From positions 1 through 17,509 of the forward strand of contig CANPBV010000024.1 of assembly GCA_947572405.1 (NCBI GenBank): a stretch of DNA of 17,509 nt, written 5' to 3'. Positions 7,946 to 15,534 of this stretch are shown piece by piece. The notes beneath the pieces are model-generated. The model searched no databases. It was not told the origin of the DNA and saw nothing but the letters and a program-made list of their open reading frames with translations. The stretch's first letter is position 1. Each line of letters starts with the position of its first letter. Source of the stretch: an uncultured Mycoplasmatota bacterium (GTDB lineage Bacteria > Bacillota_I > Bacilli_A > RF39 > UBA660). The translations under genes and the position numbers were made by a program.

Positions 7946-9628
7946 TTAAAAATGTTTGTTTTTAAGTGTTTTTACTATATTTCTTGTTTGCCAAAAATAG
8001 ATATTATCCCCTTTAATTCCGCCTTCAATATCTTGTGCAACCCCAAAATATTTTTCTAGTTTAAGTGCATTTTTAACAACCGTCTCAAGAGTAGGTTTTA
8101 TTTCATCCCAAGATTTTACCAATTTATCTTCCGGACAAAAACTTGATATAATTTTTCCTCGCTCATCAAACCTAAAATATTCGACATCTCTTTCTATTGA
8201 TTGAATTTTTAGTGTTTTATCTTTCTTATTGTACTGTAGAATATAAGGGTCTCTGCTTTCTGAGGTTTCTAATGTGTTCATATTAATAGTTAAAATATCT
8301 TCACTTTCAGTTGGATCTTTTGTGTAAATGGTGAAAGCATAATCCGGTGAAATCGCTTCTTGAATAATTACGGTCGGTTTTATGACTTCATCAGGAATTC
8401 CATATGTTCTTCTTGAAGATACTGCTTTTGCAGTATCTTTAGAGCGTGCAATATCTGTTATATAATATTTTAAAGTATCTATACTGCCTTGAAAAGATTT
8501 ATACAGTCCTGCTGCGGAATAATTTTCAACATCTTCACCGTTAAAAGAACTACGGAACATTAACGAGTTTTCATCAAGCCCTAATTCTCGTATTTTGTTT
8601 TCAATTTCTTTAAAATAAGGTGAATTTGATGGTGGATATCGCCTATCAGTTCCTCTCATGGAATCAAGAATCTTATCAATAAATCCATGAGTTACAGCAA
8701 AAGAGCGAGGAATTTGTACACCCTCTAAAACTCCCTTATCAACTAAATTTTCCATAATTTTTAATTTATATGCTTTTGGACCAACTGTATTTAATTCATA
8801 ATCTTTTGAATCAACAAGCGTGTCTATATATTGCATTTCAGGAATTTTAACTACAACAGGATTTGTTTTTGTTATAAATTCAGGTTTATCAATTTTATTA
8901 ACAGTTATTCTTTTATTTAAGGTTGAAAAATTAACATATTGGTTGCTTAAAGTTTCCAACTCTTCAATTTCTTTTTTATCATAGGTTATTGCAACTGCAT
9001 AAAGCATATTTCTTAATTCCGTATTAAGATGATAAAGACTTCCGGCAGAACCCTTTTCAAGTACAATACCTACAACATTTTTAGGCAGAGCATACGGGTT
9101 ATAATCTTTGCTCAGTTTACTAAGTAAGATGGTAGGTGTTTCTGTATCAAAGTTTTCTGGTAATTCCGAAATTCTATCACATATAACAAGTTTACCGCTA
9201 ACCTCTCCTGCTGATATTATAGATGTTAAAGGATGGTTATGTGACTTTTTACTTGCAACTATTGCATTGGTTGTAAATTTATCTAATGTTTCTTGTGATA
9301 TGTCATAATTTTTACCGTTATTATCATCAACAAGTCCAGTGTCTTTGTATGAAATTTTATATTTGTTTATAAACGGATGGGCATTTGCTATAAAATGATT
9401 AGGTTCAATTTCTTTCATAGGGATAGGTTTAGCTTCAAAAAGGTCAACCATACGAAAATCCTCATACCCACATCCGTCTGTAATAATTAATTCAGGATTA
9501 TTCCCTAAATTAGGAGTGTTGTCTGTTATAATCTTGTTAACATTTAATATTTCACGCTCAAGCGAACAATCATAATAATGAGCTTTGAAAGATGGCAGTA
9601 AATATGGTTTTATTCCATAAATTCTCAT
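7946..9628 (-). CDS. Short glucan-water-dikinase/PPDK-like phosphotransferase
   Basis: A 560-residue protein with the two catalytic modules of the dikinase superfamily in the order used by alpha-glucan water dikinase. First is a swivelling phosphohistidine domain (about 140-215) with NVVGIV then SLYHLNTELRN. H200 followed six and seven residues later by R-N has exactly the spacing of the GWD active-site motif H-x5-R-N. Then comes an ATP-grasp PPDK_N domain (about 275-552): VGPKAYKL, FRSSFNGED (358-366) with SAAGLYKSF (371-379), QDIEGG (532-537) and the QTRNI end (547-551). Expected chemistry is ATP-dependent phosphorylation of the histidine and transfer to an acceptor. No glucan-binding module is visible, and residues 1-130 are unassigned, so the acceptor is unknown. 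The start carries PSFKAH at 12-17, resembling the N-terminal signature of its neighbours. The ATG at 9628 lacks a strong Shine-Dalgarno. The gene is monocistronic and ends beside the repeat region. Confidence 0.75.
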   Translation of the reverse strand: MRIYGIKPYLLPSFKAHYYDCSLEREILNVNKIITDNTPNLGNNPELIITDGCGYEDFRMVDLFEAKPIPMKEIEPNHFIANAHPFINKYKISYKDTGLVDDNNGKNYDISQETLDKFTTNAIVASKKSHNHPLTSIISAGEVSGKLVICDRISELPENFDTETPTILLSKLSKDYNPYALPKNVVGIVLEKGSAGSLYHLNTELRNMLYAVAITYDKKEIEELETLSNQYVNFSTLNKRITVNKIDKPEFITKTNPVVVKIPEMQYIDTLVDSKDYELNTVGPKAYKLKIMENLVDKGVLEGVQIPRSFAVTHGFIDKILDSMRGTDRRYPPSNSPYFKEIENKIRELGLDENSLMFRSSFNGEDVENYSAAGLYKSFQGSIDTLKYYITDIARSKDTAKAVSSRRTYGIPDEVIKPTVIIQEAISPDYAFTIYTKDPTESEDILTINMNTLETSESRDPYILQYNKKDKTLKIQSIERDVEYFRFDERGKIISSFCPEDKLVKSWDEIKPTLETVVKNALKLEKYFGVAQDIEGGIKGDNIYFWQTRNIVKTLKNKHF

Positions 9629-9762
9629 ATTATTACTTATAACCTAAACATAAAAATTTTTGCTAGGTAATACCAATCAAATGATATGTTTTGTACACAT
9701 AAAATTCCATTTTTTAATAGAAAAACTGAATATATCTTGTGTTTTCATAAAATTCATTGTAG

Positions 9763-9778
9763 TATAAATCATAAGGAG
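9763..9778 (+). promoter_or_regulatory. Probable -10 and RBS for the 206-residue gene
   Basis: TATAAA at 9763-9768 is a plausible -10, and AAGGAG at 9773-9778 is a strong Shine-Dalgarno 8 nt before the ATG at 9787. They lie so close together that the -10 would give a leaderless or nearly leaderless start, so the true promoter may lie further upstream. The ribosome site does fix the start codon. Confidence 0.4.
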
Positions 9779-9786
9779 TATTTGTA

Positions 9787-10407
9787 ATGAATATTAATAG
9801 AGTTTCGAGTAATTCAAACTATTCAAATAATCTAAATAATATATTTTTTAAAGGATATTCTGAGGTATATCAACGTAGTGCTAAAGAGTTAAGTCAGATA
9901 AAAAATAAAGTTGATATGGAAAGAATTTTTAATAATTTGTTAGAAAGTGCAACTAAAGAAACCGGAACAAGAACATTAAAGAACTTTGATATGATTTCAT
10001 CTTCAGAGCCATTGGAATCTAAGTTACAAAAAGCATATGATAGGGGTCTTACATTAAAAATGAATGATAACCTTGAAACTCCATTAGTTAGAAATGGAGA
10101 AGATAATATTGTAAGATTATTTTTGGATAGGATAATTTTTACACCTTCAAAAGACAACTCCTCTAAGGATATCAGATTTTGGAAAAATAGCAAAGGTGAC
10201 ATGATGGCTGCCAGTTGCAACAACGGAGATGGGAACTGTAACATAACTGTTTCTAAAGAATCAGGCAATTTAAAAAGAGTATGGAGCGTTGGCAAGAAGT
10301 TAACATATTATAAGGAAGATGGCTCTGTTGATCACTTTAAATCATTATATAAAAGAATTTGTCACAGGTTTAAAGTATTTTTTAAATATTATTCTGATCC
10401 AGATTAA
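9787..10407 (+). CDS. Hypothetical protein with lineage-type N-terminal signature
   Basis: A 206-residue protein that I do not recognise. It begins MNINRVSSNS and reaches IFFKGY at 19-24, matching the 'M-x-[IV]-N ... F-[GK]-[GA]' leader seen in the proteins at 12571 and 13101. There is no hydrophobic signal peptide and no transmembrane segment. A Cys pair lies in the NNGDGNCNIT stretch around 143-152, and the C-terminus is basic and aromatic (SLYKRICHRFKVFFKYYSD). Strong Shine-Dalgarno AAGGAG. The gene is divergent from the dikinase-like gene with 158 bp between them, and convergent with the operon ending at 10492. Confidence 0.7.
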   Translation: MNINRVSSNSNYSNNLNNIFFKGYSEVYQRSAKELSQIKNKVDMERIFNNLLESATKETGTRTLKNFDMISSSEPLESKLQKAYDRGLTLKMNDNLETPLVRNGEDNIVRLFLDRIIFTPSKDNSSKDIRFWKNSKGDMMAASCNNGDGNCNITVSKESGNLKRVWSVGKKLTYYKEDGSVDHFKSLYKRICHRFKVFFKYYSDPD

Positions 10408-10448
10408 ATTATATAATTCAGGCGAAATTTAAGAAAACAAATTGAAAG

Positions 10449-10490
10449 ATTATAACTAATATAAAATTAACAATATAAGTTATAATTTTT
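10449..10490. terminator. Possible weak terminator between convergent genes
   Basis: A perfect 9-bp inverted repeat, ATTATAACT (10449-10457) and AGTTATAAT (10478-10486), is followed by T residues on the plus strand. It lies between the convergent genes ending at 10407 and 10492. The stem is almost all A/T with a 20-nt loop, so it would be a weak intrinsic terminator at best. Confidence 0.3.
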
Positions 10491-10491
10491 G

Positions 10492-10692
10492 TCATTTTTG
10501 GAAATTTTTAACGGTTTTTATTCCAATTAAAAATATTAATAGAACAATTATGACAGGTATAAAGAATAACAACCCTAAAGCCAAAGCCTTACCAAAAGAA
10601 AAGTAAAGAGTTATTGTATATTGAATAAATGCAATAACAAAAGAAATAATAAGCCAAATAAAAGCATATTTATTTTTGAATTTATCCATCAT
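10492..10692 (-). CDS. Small two-span membrane protein
   Basis: A 66-residue protein from the ATG at 10692, with two hydrophobic segments (about 9-30 and 35-58) and a basic tail (KTVKNFQK), hence a small inner-membrane protein of unknown function. The reading frame extends six codons further to a TTG at 10710. I prefer the tandem ATGATG at 10692-10687 because it overlaps the TGA stop of the upstream DUF1266 gene, a classic translational-coupling arrangement. It is the last gene of a leftward four-gene operon (12341 to 10492). Confidence 0.6.
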   Translation of the reverse strand: MMDKFKNKYAFIWLIISFVIAFIQYTITLYFSFGKALALGLLFFIPVIIVLLIFLIGIKTVKNFQK

Positions 10693-11423
10693 AGCAGATA
10701 TCTTCCCCAAGGACTGTTATCATCATTTAATAAGCTGTTTGCAATATCAAATATTCCTTCATTAGAATAATGTTCCCCAATCCACATACATCTTCCAACA
10801 ATATAACCCTGTGAAAAATCTCTCCAACTAGGATAGATTTCTTTTGTTTTTTGATAAGCTGCCATTATAAATTCCCAAGCTTCAGTTTCAGTTATGTAAT
10901 TGCAATCATAGCAGCATCGTGCAACAAATACAACTCTTGCTAGATCCCAAGCCTCAACTGAAATATCTTTAAACTCACTGCCGCCTTTTATTACTTTATT
11001 CAAAACAAGAAATTCCAAAGTTTCTTTTATATTACTAATATAAGTTCCAAGATAAGTATCTTTTTCAGATTCCAACAGTTCACTTGTATCAACCTCAGTT
11101 GAAACATTGGAAATTACAGGTTTAATAGCATTAAAATAAATATGATGCCCTCTGTATAAAAAGTGTTCTAAAGTTTCAATCGTAGATTCTCTATCATAAA
11201 TCCCATAATTTTCATCAAGTCGAGAAGCCACATCATACCTATCAGATTCTGTTTCTAAACAGTTACAGTAATACATGTTTTGCTCTGCTAAAATTGCACC
11301 GATATTAAGTGCAGCATACTGCTGTTTACTTAATATCGGTGCGTTTGGATTTTGAAGATATTTCTGATTTTGAAATGTTTTAATTAGTCTTTTTGCGTTA
11401 TTTAGTAATCTTGAAATATCCAT
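10689..11423 (-). CDS. DUF1266 family protein
   Basis: A 244-residue protein whose C-terminal half matches DUF1266 (the family of E. coli YbeR/YbeU). The hallmarks are AWDLARVVFVARCCYD (about 158-173), the TETEAWEFI helix (about 178-186), SWRDFSQGYIVGRCMW (about 198-213) and the end SPWGRYLL. No biochemical function is established for this family. It is soluble-looking, with no membrane segment. A weak ribosome site (AAAGG) precedes the ATG at 11423. It is the third gene of a leftward operon in which the other three members carry hydrophobic segments, and its stop overlaps the start of the next small membrane protein. Confidence 0.8.
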   Translation of the reverse strand: MDISRLLNNAKRLIKTFQNQKYLQNPNAPILSKQQYAALNIGAILAEQNMYYCNCLETESDRYDVASRLDENYGIYDRESTIETLEHFLYRGHHIYFNAIKPVISNVSTEVDTSELLESEKDTYLGTYISNIKETLEFLVLNKVIKGGSEFKDISVEAWDLARVVFVARCCYDCNYITETEAWEFIMAAYQKTKEIYPSWRDFSQGYIVGRCMWIGEHYSNEGIFDIANSLLNDDNSPWGRYLL

Positions 11424-11437
11424 TTTATACCTTTAAT

Positions 11438-11869
11438 TTATTTAGTAATTTCTTCAAATAGGAATTGTTGAGCCTTCTTGTTATAAGAAATTTGATATTT
11501 CTTATTTGCTTCAACTGTAACTTCAATCTTTTGCGGATCATAAGTTGTTCTTACCCATTTGTGAAGAATACCCGGTCTTTGAGTTTCATATTGAAGTTCC
11601 AAAACATTTTGTCCCGGTAAAAGATAAAAACCTCTATTGAATCCTTCTCCAATCATTGGTCTCGCCTCACCATTGATTGTAAGGCAATTTAAAGTTTCTG
11701 TAAAACCAAGCGGATGGAATTGCTTATCTTTGATTAACATTATAGAAGCATCAGGATTTTCGCTTTCAAATTGCTGTTTTGATTTATTGTGAATAGTAAC
11801 TGCAACTATTTGAAAAATGATAGCAATTGCAAAAAATCCGCCTAAAAATAAAATATACTGTAAACTCAT
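11438..11869 (-). CDS. Membrane-anchored beta-rich hypothetical protein
   Basis: A 143-residue protein with one N-terminal transmembrane segment (about 5-27). The following ~115-residue domain is rich in alternating strand-like stretches (GFYLLPGQNVLELQYETQ, KIEVTVEANKKYQISYN). The repeated 'x-V-x-A-x-K-x-Y' end resembles PEGA-like or surface-tether folds, but I do not recognise a family. AAGGAG lies 7 nt before the ATG at 11869 and merges with the stop of the upstream gene, so the two are coupled. Second gene of the leftward operon, 14 bp from the DUF1266 gene. Confidence 0.65.
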   Translation of the reverse strand: MSLQYILFLGGFFAIAIIFQIVAVTIHNKSKQQFESENPDASIMLIKDKQFHPLGFTETLNCLTINGEARPMIGEGFNRGFYLLPGQNVLELQYETQRPGILHKWVRTTYDPQKIEVTVEANKKYQISYNKKAQQFLFEEITK

Positions 11870-11879
11870 AATTATCTCC

Positions 11880-12341
11880 TTACTTTTTAATAGTTTCTAC
11901 TTTCACTGCCGGTGCCTCTTGGTTTTTTGCACCTAATACCGTTAGTAATTCCGCATAATCATCTTCGCTAAAATTAGAGCAATCGATATAATCTTCTTCT
12001 CCTGTTTCCTTACTAACATAATAAATATCTTGATCTTCTACATTCTTTGTATTTGATTCTTTGGAATATTCAGACCAGTAATAATTATCAATAACAAATG
12101 ATTTTACGATTTTGTTAAATCTTTTAATCAATAACTGTCTATCGTCAGTTATTATAATAGAAATAAAATCGCATACAAAAACTTTGTATAACATTAAAAG
12201 CATAACAACAACAGCCGTAATACCTGATATCATTAAACTGTGTGTAATTCTTCCTGCCACATTAAAAACAAACCAACCGGCACAGAAGCCACATGCTGTC
12301 CAGAAAAGAGCTGTTGTTAACTTCCCTCTATACTCTTTCAT
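11880..12341 (-). CDS. Two-span membrane protein, possible bacterial PH-like domain
   Basis: A 153-residue protein with two membrane spans (about 9-29 and 35-57). A compact acidic cytosolic domain follows (ISIIITDDRQLLIKRFNKIV, IDCSNFSEDDYAELL), arranged like small membrane-tethered PH-type domains (two spans then strands). The family is not certain. The start is fixed by GGGAGGA 5 nt before the ATG at 12341, the strongest ribosome site in this operon. It is the first gene of a tightly packed leftward operon with the genes ending at 11438, 10689 and 10492. Confidence 0.65.
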   Translation of the reverse strand: MKEYRGKLTTALFWTACGFCAGWFVFNVAGRITHSLMISGITAVVVMLLMLYKVFVCDFISIIITDDRQLLIKRFNKIVKSFVIDNYYWSEYSKESNTKNVEDQDIYYVSKETGEEDYIDCSNFSEDDYAELLTVLGAKNQEAPAVKVETIKK

Positions 12342-12359
12342 TTAATCCTCCCATCATGA

Positions 12360-12452
12360 ATCTTACTTCCTATTAAATTTTACAACGCTGAAATTCCTCA
12401 CGCTACTACTACTACTGGCGCCGGTGTGCAGCCTACATTTGAAGTGCTTTAA
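12360..12452 (+). pseudogene. Possible C-terminal remnant of a lost gene
   Basis: An open frame of 30 codons runs from a stop at 12357-12359 to the TAA at 12450-12452. It reads as a plausible protein tail (FYNAEIPHATTTTGAGVQPT then FEVL) and is clearly richer in G+C than its surroundings, with four consecutive ACT codons. It has no start codon or ribosome site. It lies in the gap between the divergent operon and the gene at 12571. It could instead be chance sequence within the operon's promoter region. Confidence 0.25.
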
Positions 12453-12513
12453 ACTTCTATTTACAAAAGTTCATAAAAGAAATTTAAATAACTTCAAAAT
12501 TTATAAATATATA

Positions 12514-12530
12514 TGTAACAAAATGTTACA
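12514..12530. promoter_or_regulatory. Operator-like palindrome
   Basis: TGTAAC-AAAAT-GTTACA is a perfect 6-bp dyad with a 5-bp spacer, followed by a third half-site GTTACG. It lies 40 bp upstream of the ATG at 12571 in AT-rich DNA that includes TATATAT. A repressor or activator site is plausible; the spacing does not match NtcA (GTA-N8-TAC). Confidence 0.35.
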
Positions 12531-12570
12531 TGTTACGCAAAAATTTTTATTTACAAACTTTAACTTCGGT

Positions 12571-13053
12571 ATGGAAATTAATAACCTTAACAATCAAACA
12601 TTTGGAGCAAGACTCGGCAGTAGTGCGGTATCTCGTCTTAAAAATTCCGGAAACTCTGAAATGTTATCGCAATTAAGTAAAAAACTCTCAGAAATAGGTG
12701 AACCTACAACCGTTGTAGATATTATGTCCGCACGAACATCAAAAGGAAGATTATACTCTTTGAGATTATTCAACGAGATATTTGGAGAACGCTATAACAT
12801 TAGCCTTTTAAAAGATAATCACAACAAAGATATTATTTCTAATTCTCCAATGGATTTGTTAGAAAAATTAAAAGATATTACAGAAAGAACAATTCTGCAA
12901 AAAGAATATGGAATTTTTAGCAAAGTGGCTCAAGAACATTCCGGTTCGTTTCCAATGGTAAAATATCTTAAAGGTTTAATTCAAGGTAAAAAAGCAGAAG
13001 GAAAATATTTGAGTCCTGAAATTGAACAGGCATATTTTTATCGGTTTATATAA
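12571..13053 (+). CDS. Hypothetical protein with lineage-type N-terminal signature
   Basis: A 160-residue unrecognised protein. I place the start at the ATG at 12571 rather than the upstream GTG at 12424. The upstream translation is low-complexity and overlaps another remnant, while MEINNLNNQTFGARLG from 12571 reproduces the short 'M-x-[IV]-N ... F-G-[AS]' leader of neighbouring proteins. No Shine-Dalgarno precedes this ATG, so the start rests on the leader similarity. The rest is mixed helical and basic (for example SQLSKKLSEIGEP), with no membrane segment and no motif I can name. It is followed after 47 bp by a related-looking gene on the same strand. Confidence 0.55.
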   Translation: MEINNLNNQTFGARLGSSAVSRLKNSGNSEMLSQLSKKLSEIGEPTTVVDIMSARTSKGRLYSLRLFNEIFGERYNISLLKDNHNKDIISNSPMDLLEKLKDITERTILQKEYGIFSKVAQEHSGSFPMVKYLKGLIQGKKAEGKYLSPEIEQAYFYRFI

Positions 13054-13100
13054 AATTTTATTCATGATAATGTATAATTAAGATGAAGGAGTGTGTATAA

Positions 13101-13730
13101 ATGCAAGTAAACAGAATTCAAAATAACAATTATAATAGTCAGCCGAAATTTGGTTCATTAAAAATTACAAAAGATGGTGTAAAAGCATTACGCAAAGCCT
13201 TTAATCCTGAACAATTAAAACAAGTAACTCAATGGGGTAGAGAATTACAAAGCTCTAAGCATTTCGATTTAGAAATTGGTGCAGTTTGTGATGAACTTAT
13301 TTATAAATTCAAACACAAAGCCTCTCATAGATTTGATAGTGAAGCACCACTTCATCCTGCATCAGTTAAGGGAAACAAATTATGTGCATGCGGTGTTGAT
13401 CTTCTCGATTGTGGAGATTAGTTTTATTATGATTTAAAATTTCCAACAGGACAAGAAGCAGGTAAAGCATATTCTATATTGTCCAAACACGAACAAATCT
13501 GTACTCCATACCAAAGAAATTCATTCGACAGACTAAAATGGGCGGTGGATTCAACAAAAGTTTTAAATCAAGCAGCTGAACATACGAAAGAATTAAGAGT
13601 AGACGCTCATATGTCAACTCCTGTGGCTAAAAATTCTATGACTGTTCAAACAACTGAAGTTGCAAACCATACAAAACCATCATTAGTACAACGTGTTAAA
13701 AAAGCTTGGCAAGTATTAAAAGGTAACTAA
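13101..13730 (+). pseudogene. Lineage-type hypothetical gene interrupted by in-frame TAG
   Basis: A single reading frame of 210 codons broken only by a TAG at 13419-13421; there is no frameshift. The first part (106 residues) begins MQVNRIQNNNYNSQPKFGSL, with the F-G leader at 17-18. After the stop the frame continues as FYYDLKFPTGQEAGKAYSIL and stays protein-like to the TAA at 13730. The first half has AAGGAG 9 nt before its ATG and a TATAAT at 13073-13078. The second half has no ribosome site; its only early start is a TTG at 13479 in the middle of a helix-like stretch. A CAG-to-TAG change would explain it, so either a recent nonsense mutation or readthrough. The function of the intact protein is unknown. 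Confidence 0.7.
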
Positions 13731-13751
13731 TAAACAAAATTACGAGGATTT

Positions 13752-14270
13752 ATGCAGATACAAAAATTAAAATTAGCAGCATATGCTATGGGTAAAAGAC
13801 TTCAAGGATACCATTTGTTAAGAAACCCTAAAACATCTTCTCCATTAGAACTTACAATGTTAAGAACAGAAAAAAGCGTACACACTAATGGCGATATTGT
13901 TACTTGGCACGATAGAATCTCTCGAGATTTTGAGAAGAAAACAAAGCCTGTTAAGGAAACTCTTATAACCAAACATTATTATTCAGACTCTTCCGAATCA
14001 AAAATCGAACCATTTAGGCACTACATTAATTCAACTAAAGGCATTGTAAAATCTAAAGGTGTCGAATTGGAATATAAGAACAGAAATAAAGATTTGCCTT
14101 GGGATGAATATTATAAGGTTTCTAAAAAAGCCCACGATTCTTATTACAGTCCTTTTGGTACAGGTATAGAAAGATTTCTGGCGAGAATGCTGTATAATGT
14201 TGATGACAAACCGATCAGACCGAACTTTTTCAAAGTGTTATTCAGCAATTTAGCAGCAAAAGCAAAATAA
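13752..14270 (+). CDS. Hypothetical basic protein
   Basis: A 172-residue protein, not recognised. It is strongly basic at both ends (MQIQKLKL, MGKRLQGYHLL; KVLFSNLAAKAK) with a charged middle rich in Lys, Tyr and Ser. It has no signal peptide or membrane span, and does not carry the F-G leader of its neighbours. GAGGA lies 5 nt before the ATG at 13752. It starts 21 bp after the interrupted gene, so the two may form a unit. No conserved motif is visible. Confidence 0.6.
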   Translation: MQIQKLKLAAYAMGKRLQGYHLLRNPKTSSPLELTMLRTEKSVHTNGDIVTWHDRISRDFEKKTKPVKETLITKHYYSDSSESKIEPFRHYINSTKGIVKSKGVELEYKNRNKDLPWDEYYKVSKKAHDSYYSPFGTGIERFLARMLYNVDDKPIRPNFFKVLFSNLAAKAK

Positions 14271-14300
14271 ACACTACGATGATAATAAATACACTTACTC

Positions 14301-14342
14301 TTGGCAATAAAATTATCTAAGAATATTAATAATTTTATTTTT
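14301..14342 (+). promoter_or_regulatory. Possible promoter or weak hairpin before the 216-residue gene
   Basis: TTGGCA (14301-14306) and TATTAA (14324-14329) are 17 bp apart and would start transcription about 24 nt before the ATG at 14360. The same stretch also forms a perfect 11-bp A/T inverted repeat (14306-14316 with 14329-14339) followed by T residues, so it could instead end the upstream transcript. Confidence 0.35.
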
Positions 14343-14359
14343 GTGATACCATAATTCCT

Positions 14360-15010
14360 ATGAAATATTTAAACATAACAACACTACAACTTGAAGAAAA
14401 AAACGGATTAGATATTATGGATTTAATCGGAGTCCATGATTTAATGAATGACTCCAAAGATTCAGTTGCAGAAGAAATAATGAAAAGATTAAAAAAAGGG
14501 GAAGTGTTACCCCCAATGGCATTTAATATTGTTTTTGAACATATTGGTTATTTTCAAAAAATCAGAGAAGATATTGCAATTATTCAACAACTAATGATTG
14601 CAGAAAAAGAAAACAAGTTACCAAAATTAAGAGCATTTGAACCTAACGCAGAAATTTTAGCCAACTATTATATTAACGCAATCGATTCATATATTGATAA
14701 AGCCTATGACATTGAAGATTGGATTGATAATAATTCTCTTGAAGAAAAATTTTCTTTTCTTTCTGACTTTTGTATCACAACAAACTTAGATCAAGAAGAA
14801 GACAAAGAATCATTATACGCAACTATTTCTGAATGGCGAATGATTGCAGGTGATAAAATTATCGATTATATTTTAACTAAAAAAGAAACACAAAAATTAT
14901 CTCAAGAAGAAATAAACAGTTTGGTTGATTTAGCATTGAAGTATAATCCAAATTGTGTTGAGGCTTTAAAACTTAAAGTTGACTATTTAAAAATGAAAAG
15001 AATTAAATAA
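14360..15010 (+). CDS. Helical hypothetical protein
   Basis: A 216-residue, acidic, predominantly helical protein, not recognised. Its C-terminal part (about 175-210: SQEEINSLVDLALKYNPNCV then EALKLKVDYLKMKR) resembles a tetratricopeptide-like helix pair, as in proteins that count 'L...A...P.n..A...k', but there is only one such repeat. It has no signal peptide, membrane span or catalytic motif. No Shine-Dalgarno is evident before the ATG at 14360. The gene ends 9 bp before a strong terminator shared with the convergent gene at 15049. Confidence 0.65.
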   Translation: MKYLNITTLQLEEKNGLDIMDLIGVHDLMNDSKDSVAEEIMKRLKKGEVLPPMAFNIVFEHIGYFQKIREDIAIIQQLMIAEKENKLPKLRAFEPNAEILANYYINAIDSYIDKAYDIEDWIDNNSLEEKFSFLSDFCITTNLDQEEDKESLYATISEWRMIAGDKIIDYILTKKETQKLSQEEINSLVDLALKYNPNCVEALKLKVDYLKMKRIK

Positions 15011-15019
15011 ATACCATAA

Positions 15020-15050
15020 AAATGTCCCCGCATAAGCAGGGACATTTTTT
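15020..15050. terminator. Bidirectional intrinsic terminator
   Basis: A 9-bp stem AAATGTCCC (15020-15028) pairs with GGGACATTT (15039-15047), extended by an inner GC pair around an ATAA loop. T runs follow on the plus strand (15045-15050) and, through AAAAA, on the minus strand. It sits between the convergent genes ending at 15010 and 15049 and overlaps the latter's stop codon. Confidence 0.85.
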
Positions 15051-15522
15051 AATATTCATCTATATCAGCGACTTCCCAGTGTGAAATGTGTCCTCTTGTA
15101 ATTGGTATTTTAAAGGTATATTCGGCATTAGAGGCAAAACTTTTAATAGAATCGCTGCTGTCAGTAATAATATTGCCGTCTTTATCGTATAAATCTATAA
15201 CAATCAAGAAATTACTGATTGGGGAATTTGATTTATTTTTTACAGTTATGCAGGCATAACTTTTTTCATTTAATAAAGAATCTTCAATTTTTGTTATTTC
15301 AATCTTTTTTAAAATTGATTTATGTCTGCTTGCAAAATTTTTAATCCTTACATCATCATATAAATTACTTTGTGGAATATTCACGTTTTTCTGAGCATTT
15401 ATCAAACCTTTATTAGAAGTTTTTTGATATAAAATACATCCCGAAAATGCAATTGCAATTAAGAGAATAATAATTCTAATAAGTTTAAATAACTTAGTTC
15501 CCGATTTGTTTTCTTCTGACAT
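15049..15522 (-). CDS. Membrane-anchored FxLYD-like domain protein
   Basis: A 157-residue protein. A hydrophobic segment at about 13-32 anchors it to the membrane. FSGC at 25-28 loosely resembles a lipobox, but Phe at -3 makes a lipoprotein doubtful. The exported part contains ITVKNKSNSPISNFLIVIDL followed by YDKDGNII, the core of the FxLYD domain, a small beta-sandwich of unknown ligand found in secreted bacterial proteins. The start is firm: AAGGAG lies 6 nt before the ATG at 15522. This ribosome site directly abuts the truncated transposase remnant, so its promoter lies within remnant DNA or was replaced by the event that created the junction. Convergent with the helical protein gene, sharing its terminator. 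Confidence 0.7.
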   Translation of the reverse strand: MSEENKSGTKLFKLIRIIILLIAIAFSGCILYQKTSNKGLINAQKNVNIPQSNLYDDVRIKNFASRHKSILKKIEITKIEDSLLNEKSYACITVKNKSNSPISNFLIVIDLYDKDGNIITDSSDSIKSFASNAEYTFKIPITRGHISHWEVADIDEY

Positions 15523-15534
15523 AATTTTCTCCTT

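Noticed and set aside
9108..9308. 66-residue plus-strand frame
   Set aside because: Antisense to the conserved swivelling domain of the dikinase-like gene.
9894..10295. 133-residue minus-strand frame
   Set aside because: Antisense to the 206-residue gene, which has a strong ribosome site and the shared leader.
12112..12345. 77-residue plus-strand frame
   Set aside because: Antisense to the first gene of the membrane operon, which has the better start signals.
12424..12570. N-terminal extension of the gene ending at 13053
   Set aside because: The extension is low-complexity, begins with GTG, runs through a palindrome, and hides the lineage-type leader that starts at 12571.
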